A stretch of 64,000 nucleotides of DNA from Falsiroseomonas sp. (GTDB lineage Bacteria; Pseudomonadota; Alphaproteobacteria; Acetobacterales; Acetobacteraceae): positions 1 to 64,000 of the forward strand of contig NZ_JAUYTS010000018.1 of assembly GCF_030695085.1 (NCBI RefSeq), given 5' to 3'. Position numbers and translations under genes: made by a program. Of the stretch, positions 45,098 through 53,878 are shown piece by piece. Each line of letters starts with the position of its first letter. Positions within the stretch are counted from its first letter, which is position 1. The notes beneath the pieces were generated by a model. That model did not search any database and was not told the DNA's origin. It saw only the letters and a list, made by a program, of their open reading frames with translations.

Positions 45098-46162
45098 TCA
45101 ATCCGCGGGAAACACCGTGACGGCCGCCTCGGGAATGCCGAGCTCGACCATTGTGCCCGGCTGCGGCACCGCATCCTGCCGCGGCAGTTTCACGATGAAA
45201 TCCGTGCGGCCGGCATGCGCCAGGCGCAGCCGCGAATGGTCGCCGAGATACACCACCTCCTCCACCCGCGCGGTGGCGGCATTCGTCATGCCTTGCGCCG
45301 CCGCCCCCAGCGCCACACGCTCCGGCCGGATGGAGAGCAGCGCGGCAGCGCCCGCCGGCAGGTCGTGCGGTGTGGCGGTCAGCACGCTGCCATCGCCAAG
45401 TCGCAGCCGCGTCGCATCCAGCACGCGCGCGGCAAGGCGGTTATTCTCCCCGATGAAGCCGGCGACGAAGGGGTTGGCCGGGTGCTCATACACCGCCTCC
45501 GCCGTGCCGAGCTGCTGGATGCGGCCTTCGTTGAACACGGCGATGCGGTCCGACAGGGTCAGCGCCTCCGCCTGGTCATGCGTGACATAGACCATGGTGA
45601 CGCCGAGCTGCGCGTGGATGCGGCGGATCTCGGTCTGCAACTCCTCCCGCAACTGCTTGTCCAGCGCGCCGAGGGGTTCATCCAGCAGCACCAGCTTCGG
45701 CTCGAAGATCAGCGCGCGGGCGAGCGCCACGCGCTGCTGCTGGCCGCCGGATAGCTGTTGCGGGCGGCGATCGCCGAAGCCGGGCAGACGCACCATTTCC
45801 AGCGCGCGCTGCGTGCGGCTGGCGATCTCGGCGCGCGGCATCCGGCGGATGGAGAGCGGGAAAGCGAGGTTCTCCGCCACCGTCATATGCGGAAACAGCG
45901 CGTAGTTCTGGAACACCACCCCGATGCCGCGGCGATGCGGTGGCACCGTGTCGATGCGCGCGCCATCCAGCTCGATGCGGCCGGAGGATGGGTCCTCGAA
46001 GCCGGCCAGCATCATCAACGTGGTGGTCTTGCCGGAGCCGGAGGGTCCGAGCAGGGTCAGGAACTCGCCGCGCTGCACATCGAGGTTCAGCGCGGCCACG
46101 ACCTGCGTATGGCCGTCATAGGTCTTCGTCACGTCACGGAAGCGCACCAGCGGGGCGGTCAT
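45098..46162 (-). CDS. Spermidine/putrescine-type ABC transporter ATP-binding protein
   Basis: A 354-residue ATPase of the PotA/FbpC group. Walker A is LGPSGSGKTTTLMMLAG, signature LSGGQQQRVALARAL, Walker B LVLLDEPLGALD, switch His in YVTHDQAEAL. The C-terminal TOBE regulatory domain (RPERVALG, YLGDHSRLRL) is complete. The start ATG 46162 overlaps the permease stop by four bases. It is the last gene of a coupled SBP-permease-permease-ATPase set whose substrate is a polyamine, opine or similar compound. Confidence 0.94.
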   Translation of the reverse strand: MTAPLVRFRDVTKTYDGHTQVVAALNLDVQRGEFLTLLGPSGSGKTTTLMMLAGFEDPSSGRIELDGARIDTVPPHRRGIGVVFQNYALFPHMTVAENLAFPLSIRRMPRAEIASRTQRALEMVRLPGFGDRRPQQLSGGQQQRVALARALIFEPKLVLLDEPLGALDKQLREELQTEIRRIHAQLGVTMVYVTHDQAEALTLSDRIAVFNEGRIQQLGTAEAVYEHPANPFVAGFIGENNRLAARVLDATRLRLGDGSVLTATPHDLPAGAAALLSIRPERVALGAAAQGMTNAATARVEEVVYLGDHSRLRLAHAGRTDFIVKLPRQDAVPQPGTMVELGIPEAAVTVFPAD

Positions 46163-46959
46163 CGCACCACCTTCCGCGCGGCACGCAGCCGCAGCGCCTC
46201 GCTCACCAGCAGGAAGATCAGCGAGCACAGGAACAGCAGCGTGGCGGCGGCCAGGATGGTGGGGGTGAGGAATTCGCGGACCGAGGCATACATCTGCCGC
46301 GGCAGGGTGAACTGCCCGGGTCCGGCCAGGAACAGCGTGATGACGAATTCATCGAGCGAGGTGGCAAAGGCAAACACGGCGCCGGCCGCGATGCCCGGCC
46401 AGGTGTTCGGCACCACCACGCGCAGGATCGCCGGCAGCGGCGCCGCGCCGAGCGAGGCGGCGGCGCGCAGCAGATTGGCATCGAAGGTCTGCAAGGTGGC
46501 CAGCACCGCCATCACCACGAAGGGCACCGCAACCACCGTATGCCCCAGCACCAGCCCGAGCAGCGAGCCGGAAAGGCCCGCCAGCGAATAGGCGAAATAC
46601 ATGGAGGCCGCGGTGACGATGTAGGGCGTGACCAGCGGCAGCGTCAGCAGCGTGACCAGCAGCGCCTTGCCGCGAAACCGCCCAAGCTGCAGCCCGATGG
46701 CCGCCGCCGTGCCGAGCGGCGTGGCCAGGATTGTGGTGGCGATGGCGACGACAAAACTGTTGCGCGTGGCCAGCACCCAGCGCCCGGCGGTCAGGAAATC
46801 CTCATACCAGCGCAGGGAAAAGCCGCGCGGCGGCAGCACCATCAGCTCTGTGGGGGAGAAGGACAGCACCACCACGGCCAGCATCGGCGCCATCAGGAAA
46901 CCGAGCACCAGCACCGTGGTGCCGCGCAGCAGCAGGCGCGCGAGCGGATGGTCGCGCAT
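46159..46959 (-). CDS. Spermidine/putrescine-type ABC permease (PotC-like)
   Basis: A 266-residue permease with about six helices. MLAVVVLSFSPTELMVLPPR and GFSLRWYEDFL are the usual PotC-type N-terminal phrases; the coupling loop is LLRAAASLGAAPLPAILRVVVPN. The start ATG 46959 overlaps the upstream permease stop (TGATG) and the stop overlaps the ATPase start (ATGA). Confidence 0.93.
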   Translation of the reverse strand: MRDHPLARLLLRGTTVLVLGFLMAPMLAVVVLSFSPTELMVLPPRGFSLRWYEDFLTAGRWVLATRNSFVVAIATTILATPLGTAAAIGLQLGRFRGKALLVTLLTLPLVTPYIVTAASMYFAYSLAGLSGSLLGLVLGHTVVAVPFVVMAVLATLQTFDANLLRAAASLGAAPLPAILRVVVPNTWPGIAAGAVFAFATSLDEFVITLFLAGPGQFTLPRQMYASVREFLTPTILAAATLLFLCSLIFLLVSEALRLRAARKVVR

Positions 46960-48140
46960 CAGGCGCGCGCCCCGGCCTGGATGGTGCCGCCGGTCAGGAT
47001 GCGGGTCAGCGCGATGACGGCGCCACTCATTGCCAGAAGGTAGGCAGAGAGCGCGGCGGCCATGCCCCAGTTCACGTCGCGCGTCATGAAATTGGCGATG
47101 AACCAGGTCACCATCTGGTCCCGGTCGCCACCGACCAGCGCCGGCGCGGTGTACATGCCGACCGACAACAGGAACACCATGGCCCCGCCCGCCGCCACAC
47201 CCGGCAGGCTGAGTGGCAGCCACACACGGAAGAAGCGCTGCACCCCATTAGCACCGAGCGAGGCGGCGGCGCGCAGATAGGTGGCGTCCAGCCGCGTCAT
47301 CACGCTGTGCATCGGCAAAATGGCGAAGGGCAGCAGCACATGCACCAGCGCCAGCAACACCGCGATGCGCGTGCCGAGGATCTGCGCCGGCGCCTCCAGA
47401 ATCCCGATGCCGATCAGCGCATCATTCACCGGCCCTTCCCGTTGCAGCAGCACGAACCAGGCGGTGGTGCGCACCAGCACGGAGGACCAGAACGGGATCA
47501 GCACCAGGGTCAGCGCCACGGAGGACCAGGGCGCGCGCAGCCGGGTGATGGTGTAGGCCACCGGATAGGCCAGCAGCACGCAGATGGCGGTGACCAGCAG
47601 GCTGACCCAGAGCGTGCGGATGAACAGCGTCTGGAACAGCTTTTCGTCGTCGGGCACCTGCATCACCGCGCCATCGGGCCCGCGAGTCAGATCCATCGCG
47701 CGCAGCAGGTACAGCGAGGTGGTCGGCCCGCCGGCGCGTTGCAGCATCAGCCATGTCTCGCTTTCGCCCCAGCGCGCATCCAGCGCGACCAGCGAGGCGA
47801 CGTAGGGCGCCTGGAGCCGGTCTCCGGCCCGCGCGGTGCGCAGCAGCAGCGTGCGAAGCCCGGTGCGTTCGAAATTCATCCGCTGCGCGACATCGCCGAT
47901 GCGGCGTTCCTCGAGCGCCGCGGCCAGTTCCCGCGCGACCGCCGCGAAGGCTGCTTCCGGCGGCAGCCGCTGCCCGTCCCACGCCGCCAGTATCGTGCTG
48001 GTGTCCGGCAAGGCCGCCGCCACCTCCCGGTCCGCCACCGCGCGGAACAACGTGAGGCCCACAGGCATCAGGAAGCTGCCGATAATCAACAGCAGCAGCG
48101 GCGCGATCAGCAGCGCCGCCAGCCAGTTCGTGCGCCTCAA
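46959..48140 (-). CDS. Spermidine/putrescine-type ABC permease (PotB-like) with a periplasmic insertion
   Basis: A 393-residue permease, about 100 longer than typical PotB. Helix 1 (WLAALLIAPLLLLIIGSFLM) is followed by some 120 polar residues (VADREVAAALPDTST through the MNFERTGLRTLLLRTARA segment) before helix 2 (LFIRTLWVSLLVTAICVLLA). This is a known enlarged loop in some polyamine/opine permeases and faces the periplasm. The coupling loop is YLRAAASLGANGVQRFFRVW. The start appears to be TTG at 48140, overlapping the SBP stop (TTGA), with no separate ribosome site; coupling by re-initiation is likely. Confidence 0.9.
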   Translation of the reverse strand: MRRTNWLAALLIAPLLLLIIGSFLMPVGLTLFRAVADREVAAALPDTSTILAAWDGQRLPPEAAFAAVARELAAALEERRIGDVAQRMNFERTGLRTLLLRTARAGDRLQAPYVASLVALDARWGESETWLMLQRAGGPTTSLYLLRAMDLTRGPDGAVMQVPDDEKLFQTLFIRTLWVSLLVTAICVLLAYPVAYTITRLRAPWSSVALTLVLIPFWSSVLVRTTAWFVLLQREGPVNDALIGIGILEAPAQILGTRIAVLLALVHVLLPFAILPMHSVMTRLDATYLRAAASLGANGVQRFFRVWLPLSLPGVAAGGAMVFLLSVGMYTAPALVGGDRDQMVTWFIANFMTRDVNWGMAAALSAYLLAMSGAVIALTRILTGGTIQAGARA

Positions 48141-49150
48141 CGATTAAGCCAGGAGGCGAAGCGCTGCTCCAGATCCGGGCCGTTCTCCAGCCAGAACTCG
48201 GTATCGATCTCAAGGCCGCCGGCCTGGTGGTTCGTCATCATCAGCGGGTTGCGCGCGCGCACATCCGGGTCGTCGGCGACGGATTGCACCGCCGGGTTGA
48301 TCGGCCACAGCCGCGTCAATTCCAGCAGCGGCCCGGGGCTGGTGATGTGCTCGATCAGCCGCATGCCCTGCGCCGCATTGGGCGAGCCGCGCACCACCGC
48401 CCAGCTGTCATAGGCATACAGCAAGGTGGACCAGCGCAGATTGTAGCGCGCCCCGGCGCGGATGCCGTTGGCGACACGGCCGACGAAGCCCACCGCATAG
48501 GCGACCTCCCCGCTGTTCACCAGCTCGATCGGCTGCTGCCCGCCGGTCCAGAAGGTCAGATGCGGGCGCAGCCGGTCGAGCGCCGCGAAGGCGCGCTGCT
48601 GGCCCTGTGGGGTCGCCAGCACCTTGTAGACATCGGCTGGCGCCACGCCATCGCCCATCAGCGCGATCTCCAGCGTCATCCGCGCGCCGCGCCGCATGGA
48701 ACGGCGGCCGGGGAAGCGGGCGGTGTCGAAGAACTCGGTAAAATTGGACGGGCCGTTCGGGTGCCGCGCCTCGTCGTAGAAGACCGAGACACCCCAGCCG
48801 ATGGCGCCCGCGCCGCAGGTGGTGGCGCCACCCGGCATGAACTTCGAACGATCGACAACGGACCAGTCGATACGCTCGAAGATGCCATCCTCGCAGCCGC
48901 GCACCAGGTCCGGCGCCTCGACCATCACCACATCCCAGGTGACGTTGCGGGCGGCGACCATCGCGCGGATCGGGCCGACATTGTAGTCATACGCCGTATC
49001 CACCACCGGCCCGCCGGGGAAGGTTGCGAACAGCGTGCTGCGCATATGGTCCTGCAGCGCGCCGCCGCCGGCCACGATGGTCAGGTCGCGCGCCATTGCG
49101 GGCGTTGCAGCCAGGATAAGGGCGGCTAGGGGGGCGAGCAGGCGCCGCAT
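48137..49150 (-). CDS. Spermidine/putrescine-type ABC substrate-binding protein
   Basis: A 337-residue periplasmic binding protein of the PotD/IdiA-like type. Signal peptide MRRLLAPLAALILAATPAMA; mature DLTIVAGGGALQDHMRSTLF, WDVVMVEAPDLVRGCEDG, AIGWGVSVFYDEARHPNGPS, VNSGEVAYAVGFVGRVANG. GGAGACCC lies about 8 bases before ATG 49150. It begins 18 bp after the aminotransferase stop, tying import to a PLP transaminase. Ligand not determinable; several related sets carry amino-group compounds. Confidence 0.9.
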   Translation of the reverse strand: MRRLLAPLAALILAATPAMARDLTIVAGGGALQDHMRSTLFATFPGGPVVDTAYDYNVGPIRAMVAARNVTWDVVMVEAPDLVRGCEDGIFERIDWSVVDRSKFMPGGATTCGAGAIGWGVSVFYDEARHPNGPSNFTEFFDTARFPGRRSMRRGARMTLEIALMGDGVAPADVYKVLATPQGQQRAFAALDRLRPHLTFWTGGQQPIELVNSGEVAYAVGFVGRVANGIRAGARYNLRWSTLLYAYDSWAVVRGSPNAAQGMRLIEHITSPGPLLELTRLWPINPAVQSVADDPDVRARNPLMMTNHQAGGLEIDTEFWLENGPDLEQRFASWLNR

Positions 49151-49168
49151 TGTCTGGGTCTCCGATCG

Positions 49169-50119
49169 TCAGATGGGCGGGATGTCGGATATCGGCGTGA
49201 TGTGCCAGCCGGCATTCTTCCGGGCATAGTAGGTATTGAGCAAGCGCGTCGTGATCGGCCCCGGCACGCCATCCCCGATCGGCGCGCCATCCAGCCTTGT
49301 CAGCGGGAACAGGCCGCAGGAGGTGGCGGTCAGGAAGGCCTCCTCCGCCCCGGCCAGTTGCTCCGGCATCAGCCTTCCATAGCGGGCGGGAATGCCGAGA
49401 TCGGCCGCGATCTCGAACATGCTGCGGCAGGAAATCCCCTCCAGCACGCCGGCATCCGGCGCCAGCAGCCCGCCATCGATCACCGCCACCACGTTGAAGC
49501 CGGGCGCTTCCGCCACCGCGCCATCGGTGGCGCACAGGATGGGCACGTCGCAGCCGGCATCCTTGGCCAGGAAGGCGGCGCGGATGAAATCGCCCCAATG
49601 GGTGTTCTTCCACACCGGATTCACCGCGCTGGCCGGAATCCGCGCCACGTCGCGCACCAGCATGGCGTTCTGGCCGCGCTGCATCTCCGCCGGCTGGCCG
49701 CGCAGGATCAGCGGCGTGACGGTGGCGAAGAAGCGGTTGGTCGCCTTGGTCGGGTCGCGCGTGCCGGGCACCGTCATGCCGCGGGTACAGGCGAAATAGA
49801 CCAGCGCATCCGGCAGGCCGCTCTGCCGCACCAGATCCGCCAGTAGCCGCCGCATGGCATCCCGGCCCATCCCCGCATCCAGCCGCAGCCCGGCCATCGA
49901 GGCGAAGAAGCGGTCCAGGTGATCCTCCAGCCGGAAGAAGCCGCCCCGCCAGACATGCACCACGTCATAGGTCATGTCGGCATACATCAGGCCGAGGTCG
50001 CGGACCGGGATCTTCGCCTCGGCCAGCGGCACCACCGCCCCGTCGATATAGCCGAGGGCGCGGCTGAAATCCGCGTTCGCCACGGTCAGGTGCGTGGGAA
50101 CCTGCAAAGCCTCGGCCAT
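49169..50119 (-). CDS. Class IV aminotransferase (branched-chain/D-amino-acid type)
   Basis: A 316-residue PLP enzyme of fold type IV, related to branched-chain and D-amino-acid aminotransferases and aminodeoxychorismate lyase. The N-terminal ALGYIDGAVVPLAEAKIPVR is characteristic. The PLP lysine is Lys171 (NPVWKNTHWGDF), and AEAPGFNVVAVIDG with EAFLTATSCGLFPLTRLDG follow the fold's usual order. AAGGAG lies 7-8 bases before ATG 50119. It sits between an AhpD/CMD-like gene (45 bp upstream) and the PotD-type gene (18 bp downstream), so it should act on the imported amine or its product. Confidence 0.9.
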   Translation of the reverse strand: MAEALQVPTHLTVANADFSRALGYIDGAVVPLAEAKIPVRDLGLMYADMTYDVVHVWRGGFFRLEDHLDRFFASMAGLRLDAGMGRDAMRRLLADLVRQSGLPDALVYFACTRGMTVPGTRDPTKATNRFFATVTPLILRGQPAEMQRGQNAMLVRDVARIPASAVNPVWKNTHWGDFIRAAFLAKDAGCDVPILCATDGAVAEAPGFNVVAVIDGGLLAPDAGVLEGISCRSMFEIAADLGIPARYGRLMPEQLAGAEEAFLTATSCGLFPLTRLDGAPIGDGVPGPITTRLLNTYYARKNAGWHITPISDIPPI

Positions 50120-50164
50120 CGGGCACTCCTTGTGGGCGAGCATAGGAAGCCGTGGCGCGCCGCG

Positions 50165-50869
50165 TCAAACCGGCGTTTTGAAGGCCCCCTGCCCCGCCAC
50201 GTCCGCCCAGGCCCGGAAGGAAGGCGAGGGTGTGACCCGGCCGGAACGCAGCAGGTCGAGCCAGGCGGAAGTCGCCTTGACGAAGCGGTTCACGCCGCGC
50301 GGCCAGATCGCCAGGCTCATCGCCTCCGCCATAAGCGGCTCCTCCACCCCCAGCGCATAGGCGGATTCGAGTGCGGCGCCGAGGCCCCACATCTCCTCGC
50401 AGGCCGTGTGCACGCCGATCAGCGCGATCCGCGCGAGGCTGGGGGAAAGTGGCGTGCCCTGGAGCAGCGCATCGCAGCCCTGCAGATATTCGCGCGCTGC
50501 CGGCAGGTCCGGGAATTGCGCCTGCCAATGCGTGGCGATGCAGGCATAGCGCGCCGAACCCGCGGCCCAGCCCGCCAGCCGAAACACCGCCGCGGCCAGC
50601 GCATCATCGCCGCCGGCCTGGCGGAATTTGTGCAGGTGGTGGGTGCCGACCGGTTCATCGCAGCCAGCGAGGATGGCGAGCCACACCACCTCCTTCTCCA
50701 GCGGCGCCAGATGGCGCTGCTCCAAGGTCAGCGCGCGGTACATCGCCTCATAGGACTGGTGCAGTTCCGGCAGGGCGGCGGCCATGGCGCCGTGATGCGG
50801 CAGCACGAAGCCGCGCGCCGCACGGATCTGTTCCAATGCGTGGCGAACATCATCGGGGGATCTGTCCAT
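50165..50869 (-). CDS. AhpD/carboxymuconolactone decarboxylase-like helical protein
   Basis: A 234-residue all-helical protein. The segment EKEVVWLAILAGCDEPVGTH followed by HLHKFRQAGG resembles the AhpD/CMD core (E-x9-C-x2-C-x3-H), but the second active-site Cys is replaced, leaving one Cys and several His. The rest (AVFRLAGWAAGSARY, HTACEEMWGLGAAL) continues as a second helical half. Peroxidase activity is therefore unlikely; decarboxylase/hydrolase-like or binding roles are possible. It is the first gene of the long minus-strand transport cluster. No clear ribosome site; ATG 50869 is the only early start. Confidence 0.65.
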   Translation of the reverse strand: MDRSPDDVRHALEQIRAARGFVLPHHGAMAAALPELHQSYEAMYRALTLEQRHLAPLEKEVVWLAILAGCDEPVGTHHLHKFRQAGGDDALAAAVFRLAGWAAGSARYACIATHWQAQFPDLPAAREYLQGCDALLQGTPLSPSLARIALIGVHTACEEMWGLGAALESAYALGVEEPLMAEAMSLAIWPRGVNRFVKATSAWLDLLRSGRVTPSPSFRAWADVAGQGAFKTPV

Positions 50870-50975
50870 GCGGCGAGTGTCGGAAGGCGCGCCGGGGTGG
50901 TCAAGCCGACGGGGCTGGCGTCATCGGTACGGTTCGGGCCAGATTGTCCTGTCAAACAGGCTCCAGAGGTAGAAC

Positions 50976-51950
50976 ATGCTGCGTCGCCACGCCCTGACCA
51001 TGCTCGCCGCCCCCTTCCTGCTGCCCCGCGCAGCCAACGCCCAACCCGCCTGGGCCCCGACCAGACCGGTGACAATGGTGGTGCCCTTCCCGCCCGGCGG
51101 GCCGACCGACCTGGCGGCGCGGGTGGTGCAGCAGGGCATGTCGGCGGCGCTCGGCCAGCCGGTGGTGGTGGACAACCGACCAGGTGCCACGGGTGCCATC
51201 GGGTCCCGCTACGTCGCGCAGCAGCCGGCGGATGGCCATACGCTGCTGGTGGCCGCCAGCGGCACGCTGACCATCAATCCGGTGGTGCTGCGGACTCCGG
51301 GCTACGATGTGGAGAAGGATTTCGTACCGGTCACGCTGGTGATGACGGCGCCGAACATGCTTGTGGTCCACCCCTCCATCCCCGCGACGACGGTGGCGGA
51401 GGTGGTGGCCTGGATGAAGACCATCCCGGGTGGCCCGGCCTATGCCTCCTCGGGCGTCGGGTCCTCGGAGCAGTTGGGCATGGAACTGTTCAAGCTGCTG
51501 ACGCAGACGGAGGCGCTGCCGGTGCCTTTCGCCGGCGGCCCGGCCGCGGCCACCGCCGTGATCCAGAACACCGCGCCCTTCGCCGTGCTGAACGCGGCGA
51601 CGGTGGGCATCCATGTGCAGGCGGGCCGGCTGCGCGGCATCGCCGTCTGCGGACCGAACCGCTTCCCGCAACTGCCGGATGTGCCGACCATGGCCGAACA
51701 GGGCCTGCCGGACCACGTCTCCGGCTCCTGGACCGCCATCGTCGCCCCGACCGGCACGCCGGAGCCGGCGCTCGCGCGGCTGAACGAGGTGATCGTGGCC
51801 TCGCTGAAGACGCCGGAGGTGACGCAGCGCCTGGCCAATGTCGGCTTCGCGGTGGATGCGACATCGCGCGAGGCGCTGGGCAAGCTGATCGCGGATGATC
51901 TGGCCCGCTGGCGCCGGGTGGTGCGGGAAGCACGGATCCAGGTGAACTGA
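50976..51950 (+). CDS. Bug/TctC-family substrate-binding protein
   Basis: A 324-residue Bug protein. Signal peptide MLRRHALTMLAAPFLLPRAANAQ; mature WAPTRPVTMVVPFPPGGPTD, VVDNRPGATGAIGSRYVAQQ, PAYASSGVGSSEQLGMELFK, VPFAGGPAAATAVI. In the ligand loop the usual YRGGGPA is FAGGPAA. AGAGGT lies 7 bases before ATG 50976. It is divergent from the CMD-like gene and is a single-gene unit ended by two hairpins before the convergent helicase gene. Confidence 0.92.
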   Translation: MLRRHALTMLAAPFLLPRAANAQPAWAPTRPVTMVVPFPPGGPTDLAARVVQQGMSAALGQPVVVDNRPGATGAIGSRYVAQQPADGHTLLVAASGTLTINPVVLRTPGYDVEKDFVPVTLVMTAPNMLVVHPSIPATTVAEVVAWMKTIPGGPAYASSGVGSSEQLGMELFKLLTQTEALPVPFAGGPAAATAVIQNTAPFAVLNAATVGIHVQAGRLRGIAVCGPNRFPQLPDVPTMAEQGLPDHVSGSWTAIVAPTGTPEPALARLNEVIVASLKTPEVTQRLANVGFAVDATSREALGKLIADDLARWRRVVREARIQVN

Positions 51951-52001
51951 GGGGGCCCACCAAGAGCCCCCACCCAACCCTTCCCCGCATTCGGGGAAGG
52001 G
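51951..52001. terminator. Double hairpin between convergent Bug and helicase genes
   Basis: Two stems lie in the 60-bp convergent gap. The first is GGGGGC (51951-51956) with GCCCCC (51966-51971). The second is a perfect 10-bp stem CCCTTCCCCG (51978-51987), loop CATT, CGGGGAAGGG (51992-52001). No T-tract is present. The second stem may be a dispersed repeat as well as a bidirectional terminator. Confidence 0.65.
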
Positions 52002-52010
52002 CAGGAAGGG

Positions 52011-53798
52011 TCAGCTCTGCGGGCGGCGCTTTGCCCCGGCATAGGGCGCGCGAGGCTTGTCACCCGCATAAGGCGCCCGGGGCTTGTCGCCACGCGGCGG
52101 TCCGGCATAGGCGCGCGGCGCCCGGTCCGGCCGCGGGGGACCAGCCGGCCGGTCCGGCCGGGGCGGCGCCGGACGGTCGCGCTGCGGCTCCCGCGGCGGG
52201 GCGCGGCTCGGCGCCGGGGCATTGGGCATCGCCTCGATGCGGATGCGATCGTCATCGTCGCCGGAGACGCGCTGGGCGGAGGCGGCGAAGCGCGCGGCGG
52301 CCCAGGGCGCGATCTCGACGCGGGTTTCGCGGTCCATCACCTCGATCCGGCCCACTTCCTTGCGCGTCAGGTCGCCCTTGCGGCAGATGAAGGGCAGGAT
52401 CCAGCGCGGATCGGCCTGGTCGTGGCGGCCGATGGACAGGCGGAACCACACACCCTCCGCACCCTGTTCGCGCGGCGGGCGCGGGGCGGCGGGCGGCGGG
52501 GCGGAAAGCTCCTCCGGCGCGGGCAGGGAGGATCGGAGCGCCTGGAACAGCGCGGCGGCCACCTGCTCCGGCGTCTTGTCCACCAGCAAAGCGCGGGCGA
52601 GTTCCATGTCGTCCTCATCCGCCACCGCATCCACGGCGGTGCGGGCCTGGGCGGCCAGGCGCTCACGGTCCTTGGCGCGGACATCCTCGGCGGAGGGCGG
52701 GCCGGACCATTCGGCCTGGATGCGGGCATTGGAGAGCAGGCGTTCGGCCAGGCGGCGGCGCGCATGGGTCACCAGCAGCACGGCAACGCCCTTGCGCCCG
52801 GCCCGGCCGGTGCGGCCGGAACGGTGCTGGAGCGTTTCCTTGTCGCGCGGCAATTCGGCATGGATGACCAGCCCGAGATCCGGCAGGTCGATGCCGCGGG
52901 CGGCCACGTCGGTCGCCACGCAGACCCGGGCGCGGCGGTCGCGCAGCGCCTGCAGGGCGCGGTTGCGCTCCGCCTGGGTCAGCTCGCCCGAAAGCGCCAC
53001 GGCGGAGAAGCCGCGTTCCGAGAGGCTGCCATGCAGCCGGTTCACCTGTTCGCGGGTGTTGCAGAACACCAGCGCGCCGCCGGATTCGTACCAGCGCAGC
53101 GCGTTGACAACCGCGGCCTCAACCTCCCGCGGCCCGACCAGCATGGCGCGGTAGGCGATGTCGCCATGGCGCTCACCCTCCACCGTCGCCGCGATCCGCA
53201 GCGCGCCGCGCTGGTAGGAGGCGGCGAGCGCCACGATCTCCCGCGGCACGGTGGCCGAGAACAGCAGGGTACGCCGGGTCTCAGGTGCGCCTTCGAGGAT
53301 GGCTTCCAGGTCGTCCCGGAAGCCCATGTCCAGCATCTCATCCGCCTCGTCGAGCACGGCGGCGCGGAGCTGGGACAGGTCCATGTTGTTGCGGTCGAGA
53401 TGGTCCCGCAGCCGGCCCGGCGTGCCGACGACGATCTCGGCGCCCATGCCCAGCGCGCGGCGATCGGCCCGCACATCGGTGCCGCCGACGCAGGCGAGGA
53501 CGCGGACATGGGTGCCGGAATAAAGCCAGGCCAGCTCCTCCCGCACCTGCATGGCCAGTTCGCGGGTCGGCGCGATCACCAGCGCCAGCGGCGCCTGGCT
53601 GCGCCCGCCGGCCAGCACCTGCTCGGCGATGGCGAGGCCGAAGGCGACGGTCTTGCCGGAGCCGGTCTGGGCCGAGACCAGCAGGTCTCGCCCAGCGGTT
53701 GCGGGGTCCAGCACGGCGGCCTGGACGGGGGTGGGTTCGGCGTAGCCGCGCTCGGCCAGGGCCTGGGCGAGACGTTCGGGGAGATCGGGAAAGGGCAT
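52011..53798 (-). CDS. DEAD-box RNA helicase with RNA-binding C-terminal domain and basic repeat tail
   Basis: A 595-residue ATP-dependent RNA helicase. Motifs in order: AQTGSGKT (I), APTREL (Ia), GTPGRL, VLDEADEML (II), FSATVP (III), ATDVAARGIDLPDL (V) and QHRSGRTGRAG (VI). After the core a DbpA-type RNA-binding domain follows (VWFRLSIGRHDQADPRWILP to VEIAPWAAARF, about 455-530). The tail is Pro/Arg-rich with RPDRP, a GDKPRAPYAG repeat and AKRRPQS, likely disordered and RNA-binding. Roles are ribosome assembly or cold-shock RNA remodelling. Ribosome site before ATG 53798 is weak. Confidence 0.93.
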   Translation of the reverse strand: MPFPDLPERLAQALAERGYAEPTPVQAAVLDPATAGRDLLVSAQTGSGKTVAFGLAIAEQVLAGGRSQAPLALVIAPTRELAMQVREELAWLYSGTHVRVLACVGGTDVRADRRALGMGAEIVVGTPGRLRDHLDRNNMDLSQLRAAVLDEADEMLDMGFRDDLEAILEGAPETRRTLLFSATVPREIVALAASYQRGALRIAATVEGERHGDIAYRAMLVGPREVEAAVVNALRWYESGGALVFCNTREQVNRLHGSLSERGFSAVALSGELTQAERNRALQALRDRRARVCVATDVAARGIDLPDLGLVIHAELPRDKETLQHRSGRTGRAGRKGVAVLLVTHARRRLAERLLSNARIQAEWSGPPSAEDVRAKDRERLAAQARTAVDAVADEDDMELARALLVDKTPEQVAAALFQALRSSLPAPEELSAPPPAAPRPPREQGAEGVWFRLSIGRHDQADPRWILPFICRKGDLTRKEVGRIEVMDRETRVEIAPWAAARFAASAQRVSGDDDDRIRIEAMPNAPAPSRAPPREPQRDRPAPPRPDRPAGPPRPDRAPRAYAGPPRGDKPRAPYAGDKPRAPYAGAKRRPQS

Positions 53799-53878
53799 TG
53801 TGACGGGTGTCTAGCGCAGGCGGCGCGATTCCGCACCAACTCCCTCGCCGCGGCGCAGCATGGCAGCCCCGCGCGGGC

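Noticed and set aside
51978..52001. Perfect 10-bp stem read as a factor-independent terminator with T-tract
   Set aside because: No run of T follows on either strand, so it was called a bidirectional hairpin with reduced confidence rather than a classical terminator.
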